From Thermoanaerobaculia bacterium (GTDB lineage Bacteria > Acidobacteriota > Thermoanaerobaculia > Multivoradales > JAHEKO01): a stretch of DNA of 6,067 bases. The notes under the pieces are model-generated. The model did not search any database and was not told the DNA's origin. It worked only from the letters and a program-made list of their open reading frames with translations. Position numbers and translations under genes: made by a program. The stretch is taken from contig JARFQS010000437.1 in NCBI GenBank assembly GCA_029287645.1, forward strand, positions 1 through 6,067, read 5' to 3'. Positions 1 to 5,361 of the stretch are shown here, piece after piece. How positions within the stretch are numbered: the stretch's first letter is position 1; the number at the start of each line of letters is the position of its first letter.

Positions 1-8
1 ATCCTACC

Positions 9-1904
9 TCAAGCGCCCTGGGTGGATGACACCGGCGAATTGGGGAAGAGCATGGTGACCTCCAGCACGCCGGAGGAGGTCTTCGCATCGACCTGGCAGC
101 CACTCTTCTCGAAGACGGCCAGCATCTTCTCGTTCTCGGCCAGCACGTCGGCGGTGAATCCGCGTAGGCCCAGCCCTCTGGCGTACTCCATCAGGCGTTG
201 TTGTAGCACCGTTCCCAGACCCTTGCCCTGCCAATCGGGGTGAATCATGTAGGCCACATCCGCCAGGTTCGTGGAGGGATCGACGTAAAAGCAGCCGCTG
301 CCGACAATCGTCTCTTCCTCCCAGTCTCCGACGACGGCGGCAAAGGCCATCTCCTTCTCATAGTCGACACTACAGAGGTGTTGGGCCCTCTCGGAGGTCA
401 GGGACTTCAAGTTGGTGAAGAAACGCGTGTAGATGTCCTCGGGAGTCAGGTTGTAGAAGAGGTCCTTCATCGCCGATTCATCGGTGGCGCGCGTCGGCCG
501 AAGGAGAACCTCGGTACCCCCCTTGAGAGTCGCTCGGCGCTCCTGCTCGGCAGGGTAGGCTTTCCGACTCTTCAGGTGCTGCCCCGTCGCCAGGAGACCT
601 CTCTGCTTGGCTGCGTCGAGGAGTTGCTCCCTATGGTCTGGGTGGGCGATCTCGATCAAGGCCAGGGCTCTCTCTCGAATCGACCTGCCGAAAAGATAGG
701 CGATGCCGTACTCGGTGACCACGAAATGGACGTCGGATCGGGCGATCGTGACGGCCTCACCTTCCTGCAGAGCCGGCTTGATGCGCGAACTCTCACCGTT
801 CACCGCAGTCGACGTCAGGCAGATGATGGACTTGCCACCTTCCGAGGCGGCTGCTCCACGAATGAAATCGGGTTGGCTCGAGACTCCCCCGTAGAGCTCG
901 CCTTCGAACTGATCGGCACAGACCTGGCCGGTGAGATCGATGGCGAAGGCCTGCGTCACCGACACCATCTTGTGGTTGGACTCGATGGTCTTGCGATCGC
1001 AGACGCTCTCGATGGGTTGGAGCTCGAAAACGGGGTTGTCGTCGACGAAGTCATAGAGGCGCCTCGTCCCCATGCAGTAGCTGGCAACGATCCTCCCCGG
1101 ACTCACCGTCTTCTCTCGACCGGTGACGACACCCTTCTCGACGAGATCGACGACAGGCTCGGTAATGACATCGGTGTGAATCCCCAGATCTCGTCGATTG
1201 TCGAGGTACTTCAGCATCTCGTTGGGTATCCGCCCGAGGCCGATCTGTAAAGTCGAGCCGTCGTCGATGATGCGCGCGATGTAGCGAGCGATACGCTTGG
1301 CTCTCTGCTCCGCAGGAGGATGCAGGTATTCGATGATCGGGCTCTCCACTGCCACGAACCGATCGATCGAGGCCAGGGGTATGCGACTGTCCCCATGGGT
1401 GCGTGGCATGGCTGGGTTGATTTCGGCCACGACTCGCGTCGCCTTGCGCAGGGCCGCCGGAATCAGATCGACGGACACGCCGAGCGAGCACATTCCGTCC
1501 TCGTCAGGCGGTGAGACCTGAATCAGGGCCAGATCTATGGGGATGCGACCGATGTCGATGAGGTGGCGGACCTGCGAAACCGAGATGGGTACGTAGTCGA
1601 TCTTGCCCTGCTTGACCGTTTCGCGCGTATCACTGCCGACGAAGAAGACGCGGTGGCGGAACCGAGTGAACGGCTTGTCGTTGTAGATCGGGACGGCCCC
1701 GTCGGTGAGGAAGTGGACGAGCTCGAGATCCGACCAGGGCTGCGAAGCATCTTCGAGAGCCGCGATCAGGGTGCGTGGTGTCGCGCAAGCCGTGCCGATA
1801 AAGATGCGGTCTCCCGAAGCGGTCCCTTCGAGAGCCTGCTCCGGGGTGACGGCACGGTCCCTCCAGGACTCTCGGCTCGGCTGCCCTTGGAGGGGATCCG
1901 TCAT
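9..1904 (-). CDS. Acetyl-CoA hydrolase/CoA-transferase fused to a Pat-like GNAT acetyltransferase domain
   Basis: This 631-residue cytosolic protein has two enzyme domains. Residues about 15-435 form the two-lobed acetyl-CoA hydrolase / 4-hydroxybutyrate CoA-transferase fold. Visible family motifs are GLGRIPNEM (223-230 region), IHTDVITEPVVDLVEKG (242-258), MGTRRLYDF (278-286), IDLTGQVCAD (322-331), YGGVSSQPDFIRGA (338-351) and VVTEYGIAYLFG (395-406). The family moves CoA between acyl groups, or hydrolyses acyl-CoA, through a glutamyl-CoA intermediate. The expected Glu in the HTE-type motif reads Asp here (D245). Residues about 465-620 form a GNAT domain with the acetyl-CoA-binding loop QGKGLG (559-564). 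Its LTPEDIYTRFF and VDYEKEMAFAAV segments resemble the GNAT half of Pat/YfiQ protein-lysine acetyltransferases. The ATG at 1904 has no strong Shine-Dalgarno and no in-frame upstream ATG nearby, but the N-terminus fits the family. The fold is secure; the substrate, and whether the GNAT acetylates protein, are inferred. Confidence 0.9.
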   Translation of the reverse strand: MTDPLQGQPSRESWRDRAVTPEQALEGTASGDRIFIGTACATPRTLIAALEDASQPWSDLELVHFLTDGAVPIYNDKPFTRFRHRVFFVGSDTRETVKQGKIDYVPISVSQVRHLIDIGRIPIDLALIQVSPPDEDGMCSLGVSVDLIPAALRKATRVVAEINPAMPRTHGDSRIPLASIDRFVAVESPIIEYLHPPAEQRAKRIARYIARIIDDGSTLQIGLGRIPNEMLKYLDNRRDLGIHTDVITEPVVDLVEKGVVTGREKTVSPGRIVASYCMGTRRLYDFVDDNPVFELQPIESVCDRKTIESNHKMVSVTQAFAIDLTGQVCADQFEGELYGGVSSQPDFIRGAAASEGGKSIICLTSTAVNGESSRIKPALQEGEAVTIARSDVHFVVTEYGIAYLFGRSIRERALALIEIAHPDHREQLLDAAKQRGLLATGQHLKSRKAYPAEQERRATLKGGTEVLLRPTRATDESAMKDLFYNLTPEDIYTRFFTNLKSLTSERAQHLCSVDYEKEMAFAAVVGDWEEETIVGSGCFYVDPSTNLADVAYMIHPDWQGKGLGTVLQQRLMEYARGLGLRGFTADVLAENEKMLAVFEKSGCQVDAKTSSGVLEVTMLFPNSPVSSTQGA

Positions 1905-2079
1905 TTGGCGTCTAGGGTTGGAAGCATGGCTCGGATAGCGGTTGCGGGTGTAGTGGGATCGCCGCCCTTCAGCTAGCTCGACTCCAACCCCAGACTGGGT
2001 CGTGCGGCTCGAGTAGGGCTCTGGCCCTCCCAGGTACGTGCAATGGCTTTGCGATGTCTGCGCGTCATGTTAGCACCAT

Positions 2080-2095
2080 AGCGGAGTACTCCGCT
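2080..2095. promoter_or_regulatory. Perfect 16-bp palindrome, candidate operator
   Basis: The sequence AGCGGAGTACTCCGCT equals its own reverse complement over all 16 bases, and the symmetry stops at both flanks. It lies between two divergent genes, about 105 bp upstream of the rightward start codon and about 175 bp upstream of the leftward one. Symmetry and position suit a dimeric transcription factor site. With no central loop it is a poor terminator, and no T-run follows it. The cognate regulator is unknown, and regulation of either gene by this site is an inference. Confidence 0.4.
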
Positions 2096-2190
2096 GCCAT
2101 TTCGGTGGCTGCTTGCTACCTTGGATGTAGTGACGGTATCTGCGCCAAGGCTGCAGGCAGCGTCGAAGTTCTGCGGCGACAGATGCGCGG

Positions 2191-2196
2191 AAGGAG
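2191..2196 (+). promoter_or_regulatory. Shine-Dalgarno that fixes the start of the secreted FG-GAP protein
   Basis: AAGGAG lies 5 bases upstream of the ATG at 2202, which opens directly into a signal peptide. The same frame is open further upstream to an ATG at 2121, but that would place 27 charged, non-hydrophobic residues ahead of the signal peptide. The ATG at 2202 is therefore preferred. Confidence 0.85.
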
Positions 2197-2201
2197 TGGC
2201 C

Positions 2202-3899
2202 ATGAAACCGTACCTCCCTTTCCTTGTGCTCGGAGTGCTCCTGGCGCCTTCGGTCGATGCCCTCGACTGGACTGAGGTGGGCGACGCGCCCAGCTATCCA
2301 GACGGCCAGGCCCAGAGGACCTTTGGTGATCGGCTCATCCAGAAGATCGAGGGCGAGCTGGATCAGGGAGGGGGGGACGCACGAGATGCGTACTGCATTC
2401 GGATCGTCGATCCCATCTCCTTCTTGGCGACCACGCATCCGCTCCTCCACCCTGACGCCGGTGGCAACTTCGACACCCGGCTCTACCTCTTCACTTCCGA
2501 GGGGATGCCGGTGCTTGGCAACGACAACGCCATCCAAGGTGGCTTCGGTCTGTCTTCGCTCAAGGTGAACGCCACGGATGGCTCGGGTTTCCTGCTGGGG
2601 AGGCCGGGTGAGTATGTGCTCGTGGTGGCCGGAGCGCCCGATGATCCAAGAGACGACGAAGATACGGCGCTCTTTCGGATCGAGGACGACCCATTAGCCA
2701 TACACGCCGCGAATCCACTCAGTGGATCCTTCAGGGGATGGAGCCTCGAGGGGTCTGTCCATGAAAGCGGTTCCTACTCCGTGGGTCTGAAAGGGGTCGA
2801 AACCTGTGGGGTCGTCGACATAGCCATTGCAACGGTAGAGCGGAACCGGGTCTGTATCACCGATGGGGAAGGTGGCTTTGCAGCGTGTGGTGACGTGAGC
2901 GCCGATGAGGGCTTCAGTTACAAACCGGCCCTGGGCGACATCGATGGAAACGGATCGATGGACGTCGTCTTTGCCATGAACCTCTTCGACCCGAATCGAG
3001 TCTGCTTGGGAGATGGTAGGGGGGGCTTCACTGGATGTGCCGAAGTCAGCTCCGATGCCTTCGACTCTACGAGTGTCGCCCTGGGTGACCTGAATCGAGA
3101 CGCGATGCTCGACGCGGTCTTTGCCAACTCGGGCGATCCGAGTCGCTACTGTCTGGGGGATGGGTCCGGCGGTTTCACGACCTGTTCGGATGTCGGCGCT
3201 GCGACTGTGGATGCCACGGGTGTGGCTCTCGGCGACCTGAACGGCGACGCCCGACTCGATGCCGTGCTGGCGGTCTCGGGTGCGGCCAATCAAGTCTGTC
3301 TGGGCAGCGGAACCGGTGGATTCAGTAGCTGCGCCGACGTGAGTGCCGACGTGAACGCCACCTTCCGCCTGGCCCTCGGACAGATCGATGGAGACGGCCT
3401 GCTCGACGCGGTCTTTGCGAATATGGATCAGGTCGATCGGGTCTGCTTCGGGGATGGCTCGGGCGGCTTCACGAGTTGTGCGGATGTAGAGGCCGGTATT
3501 TTCGCCAGCCATGGCGTAGCTCTGGGCGACCTCAATAGCGATCTGGCGACAGATGCAGTTCTTGCCGTCGCTGGCGAAGCGAGCCGGGTCTGTTTGGGGG
3601 ACGGCTCGGGTGGGTTCTCTTGCTCGGCAATCGGCCCAGATTCCGAGCGCGCCTTCGATGTTGCCGTCGGTGACGTCGACGAGGACGGCCACCTGGATGC
3701 CCTGTTCGGCAGGACTCACGGACCCGAGCGAGTCTGCCTCGGGGACGGGGCCGGTGCCTTTTCTTGTAGCGATGTCAGTGCCGATTCGATGCTGGCCGCG
3801 GGCGTGGCGGCAGGTAAGTTGGACCTGCGGCTCCAGACGATCTTCTTCGATCACTTCGAGACGGGTGACAAGAGCGCCTGGTCCTTGGTTGTCGAATAG
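2202..3899 (+). CDS. Secreted FG-GAP/VCBS seven-repeat beta-propeller protein with N-terminal PPC-like domain
   Basis: This is a 565-residue exported protein. Residues 1-20 (MKPYLPFLVLGVLLAPSVDA) form a signal peptide with probable cleavage after Ala20. Residues about 21-200 resemble a DVUA0089/pre-peptidase C-terminal (PPC) beta-sandwich: an aspartate-rich start, an FDTRLYLF strand, LGNDN, then GEYVLVVAG. Residues about 203-546 hold seven FG-GAP/VCBS repeats of 48-50 residues. Six have DxDGNGxxD-type calcium loops (starting at 246, 296, 345, 394, 443 and 491) followed by VCLGDGxGGFxxC. All 16 cysteines can be paired: C65 with C202, plus one pair per repeat. The last residues, FFDHFETGDKSAWSLVVE, match a C-terminal motif I recall from other secreted bacterial proteins. 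Such proteins usually act as surface or extracellular binding or structural proteins. No enzymatic motif is visible, so the ligand is unknown. The gene stands alone on its strand and converges on the methyltransferase gene 14 bp away. Confidence 0.88.
   Translation: MKPYLPFLVLGVLLAPSVDALDWTEVGDAPSYPDGQAQRTFGDRLIQKIEGELDQGGGDARDAYCIRIVDPISFLATTHPLLHPDAGGNFDTRLYLFTSEGMPVLGNDNAIQGGFGLSSLKVNATDGSGFLLGRPGEYVLVVAGAPDDPRDDEDTALFRIEDDPLAIHAANPLSGSFRGWSLEGSVHESGSYSVGLKGVETCGVVDIAIATVERNRVCITDGEGGFAACGDVSADEGFSYKPALGDIDGNGSMDVVFAMNLFDPNRVCLGDGRGGFTGCAEVSSDAFDSTSVALGDLNRDAMLDAVFANSGDPSRYCLGDGSGGFTTCSDVGAATVDATGVALGDLNGDARLDAVLAVSGAANQVCLGSGTGGFSSCADVSADVNATFRLALGQIDGDGLLDAVFANMDQVDRVCFGDGSGGFTSCADVEAGIFASHGVALGDLNSDLATDAVLAVAGEASRVCLGDGSGGFSCSAIGPDSERAFDVAVGDVDEDGHLDALFGRTHGPERVCLGDGAGAFSCSDVSADSMLAAGVAAGKLDLRLQTIFFDHFETGDKSAWSLVVE
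2808..3839 (+). repeat. Seven in-gene FG-GAP/VCBS repeats, period about 147 bp
   Basis: The final Asp of each calcium loop falls at protein residues 206, 254, 304, 353, 402, 451 and 499, a spacing of 48-50 residues or about 147 bp. Each unit runs GDxNxDxxxDAVxA, a variable stretch, VCLGDGSGGF, then a second Cys and a D(V) strand. The first unit lacks its calcium loop and begins at GVVD (203-206). A degenerate loop-like segment, VAAGKLDLRLQTIFF, follows the seventh unit at about 535-549. The copies are similar but clearly diverged at DNA level, so they are old duplications rather than recent tandem expansion. Confidence 0.85.
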
Positions 3900-3913
3900 C
3901 ACTGCACCGCGGT

Positions 3914-4711
3914 TTACGTCTCTCGGTCTGGCGGTCGAGACGCCCTGATAGCGATGTAGTAGCCGGTGAGATAGCGTGTCGGAAGTGCCTCGAGGCCTTC
4001 GAAGGCCAGATACGCTCTCAGCAGGAGTCGTCCGAGGCGATCGCCTCTCCACGCCCGAGTCAAGGAGTCGAGCCAGATGGCGGGAGCTCGCGGCACATGG
4101 GCGATGGCGGTTTCCTGTGTGACCTCGAGGCCCAGGCTCTCGAGCTGCTTGCGGGCCTGGTTCCGAGTCCAGGTCCGGCCCACGAAGTAGGGGACCAATC
4201 CCAATCGGTGAAGGAGGCGGTAGGGCAGGTGGTTGCGGATCCAGATGAGCGGGTTCTGCGGATTGTCGAGAGTCAACACCAGGACACCTTCGGGTGCGAG
4301 CCCAGCGGTGACTTCGGCCAGGCCCGAGGCCAGTTCCTCGTCGGTCTCGAAGTGATCGAGTGACGACCCCGAGAGGATCGAAGTGAGCGCCCCCGGCCGG
4401 ATCGGGCTCTGCCTCAGGTCGCTGACCAGCAGGTGATGGCTTCCGAGGCCCCCGAGGTTGCTCCTGGCTTCTGCCACCACTGAGATCGAGCCGTCCTGCC
4501 CCACGCTCCCGTCGGGGAAGTCCGCCATCGGATGTTGCCTGCAGATGGCTTCCTCGAAGAGGTCGGTCTTGAGTCGTCGTCCAGGTGGCGCAGCTGCGAG
4601 CCAGCGCCTTGTCAGTCGACAGTAGACCTCCTTCATATAACCTCGCCAAATGCTCAGCGATGGCGCGCTTCGGAAGTCCTCGACGACTCGATCCCAGTTC
4701 TCGACAGTCAT
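3914..4711 (-). CDS. Class I SAM-dependent methyltransferase (Methyltransf_11-like)
   Basis: This 265-residue cytosolic protein has the second half of a Rossmann-like methyltransferase. DLRQSPIRPGALTSI (98-112) fits the acidic motif II/III region, SGSSLDHF (114-121) fits the post-motif found in Methyltransf_11 proteins, and LAPEGVLVLTLDNPQNP (138-153) fits the RVLKPGG strand. The usual glycine-rich SAM loop (GxGxG) is absent. In its place stand LKTDLFEEA (47-55) and a loose glycine stretch around 83-90, and I recall a subfamily with that LKTDLFEEA arrangement. The C-terminal third (GLVPYFVG, VPRAPAIWL) probably shapes the substrate pocket. The ATG sits in an ATGA overlap with the stop codon of the upstream GNAT gene and has no Shine-Dalgarno of its own, so translation is probably coupled. 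The methyl acceptor is unknown. Confidence 0.75.
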   Translation of the reverse strand: MTVENWDRVVEDFRSAPSLSIWRGYMKEVYCRLTRRWLAAAPPGRRLKTDLFEEAICRQHPMADFPDGSVGQDGSISVVAEARSNLGGLGSHHLLVSDLRQSPIRPGALTSILSGSSLDHFETDEELASGLAEVTAGLAPEGVLVLTLDNPQNPLIWIRNHLPYRLLHRLGLVPYFVGRTWTRNQARKQLESLGLEVTQETAIAHVPRAPAIWLDSLTRAWRGDRLGRLLLRAYLAFEGLEALPTRYLTGYYIAIRASRPPDRET

Positions 4712-5361
4712 CGGGAGGGTGGGGTGCCCTGTCTGGCAGCATGTGCGTCACCAGAGGTAGAGCCGAAAGGCAGCTTTCGGAGCGGCAGGGGATCGAGGCC
4801 TGGCAGCTTGAGGATCGGCGCGGCATGAAACTGGGCGCCGAGTCGTTCGCGTGCTGCGATCGAGGGGGCGTTGTCTTTGTCGACGAGGTTGCAGCAGAAC
4901 TGGAAACCCTCTTGCTCGAGCTGCGAGTAGACGGCCTCGGTCAAGCACTGGAAGATCTTTTGCCCTCGAAACTCCGGTCGGACGAAACTGTTGTAGGTGT
5001 AGCCTCCCTCGGGAGGTAGGCGCTGTACTCTCCAACTCAACAGGAAGACGTCTCGGGTATTGAGCCACGAATAGCCCGCGATCTCCTGGCCGTGCAACGC
5101 AACGAGACATCGGCTCTGTTGATCGGCCGCGGTTCGGCAGGACTCGGCCTGCTCGGGGTCGAGAACCGAGCTCAGGAGCTCGAGATCGCCGGCTGTCGCT
5201 TCTCGAATCATCAGGTCGGAGGAAGGTTCCACATGCTCCAAGGTCTCGAGAAGAGAACGCTCCCCGTAGAGCATGTTGTAGAAGCGAACCCCGAACAGCG
5301 CTGCGACTCGGCTGCTGGCGCGAATCCAGAGTGGCCTGCGATCGGACTTCGTCGCTGCCAT
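4708..5361 (-). CDS. GNAT family N-acetyltransferase
   Basis: This 217-residue protein has a GNAT core at about residues 50-180. Beta strands MIREATAGDLELL (51-63) and CLVALHGQEIAGYSWL (85-100) lead to the acetyl-CoA motif A region, FVRPEFRGQKIFQCL (126-140), and then to DNAPSIAARERLGAQF (163-178), the usual closing helix and beta-bulge. The pyrophosphate-binding loop reads RGQKIF, a loose match to Q/RxxGxG/A. An N-terminal extension of about 50 residues (LFGVRFYNMLYGERSLLETLE) precedes the core; I have no firm function for it. The ATG begins on the base after the upstream BKACE stop codon, and the gene's own stop overlaps the methyltransferase start, so it is the middle gene of a three-gene operon. 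The acyl acceptor is unknown. Context suggests a small-molecule intermediate rather than a protein or ribosome target, but that is inference. Confidence 0.8.
   Translation of the reverse strand: MAATKSDRRPLWIRASSRVAALFGVRFYNMLYGERSLLETLEHVEPSSDLMIREATAGDLELLSSVLDPEQAESCRTAADQQSRCLVALHGQEIAGYSWLNTRDVFLLSWRVQRLPPEGGYTYNSFVRPEFRGQKIFQCLTEAVYSQLEQEGFQFCCNLVDKDNAPSIAARERLGAQFHAAPILKLPGLDPLPLRKLPFGSTSGDAHAARQGTPPSR

Larger units (their letters stand above)
1905..2201. other. Divergent intergenic spacer
   Basis: This 297-bp spacer separates the leftward CoA-transferase/GNAT gene from the rightward FG-GAP gene, so it should hold both promoters. I see no convincing protein gene or RNA gene in it. It contains a perfect 16-bp palindrome (2080-2095) and the Shine-Dalgarno of the rightward gene (2191-2196). 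A weak sigma70-like pair for the rightward gene is possible: TTGCTA at 2113-2118, an 18-bp gap, then TATCTG from 2137. The match is too poor to annotate as a promoter. No clear promoter for the leftward gene was found. Confidence 0.6.

Noticed and set aside
240..1250. A 336-codon open frame on the plus strand
   Set aside because: It is fully antisense to the CoA-transferase/GNAT gene, whose motifs are unambiguous. The open frame follows from GC-rich codon use.
2113..2142. Sigma70-like promoter TTGCTA - 18 bp - TATCTG for the FG-GAP gene
   Set aside because: Both boxes match the consensus only in part and the sequence is GC-rich, so the pair could be chance. It is noted in the spacer entry but not annotated as a promoter.
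2121..2201. N-terminal extension of the FG-GAP protein by 27 residues from the ATG at 2121
   Set aside because: The extension is polar and would bury the signal peptide. The ATG at 2202 has a well-spaced AAGGAG and opens directly into the signal peptide.
1973..2203. A 76-codon minus-strand frame in the divergent spacer
   Set aside because: It has no recognisable motif, its start falls at the start codon of the rightward gene, and it has no supporting ribosome binding site. It is probably chance.
2808..3839. Regular repeats considered as a CRISPR array or non-coding tandem repeat
   Set aside because: The period is about 147 bp, divisible by three, and the repeats are in frame. They encode FG-GAP units with conserved calcium loops, so this is protein repetition.
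3917..3942. Inverted repeat CGTCTC...GAGACG near the convergent stop codons, as a bidirectional terminator
   Set aside because: The stem is 6 bp with a 14-base loop, it has no T-run on either strand, and it lies inside the methyltransferase coding region.
2694..4826. A 710-codon open frame on the minus strand running through the FG-GAP gene and the methyltransferase gene
   Set aside because: It is antisense to two well-supported genes. Its repetitive middle part is just the reverse translation of the FG-GAP repeats, and it shows no domain I recognise.
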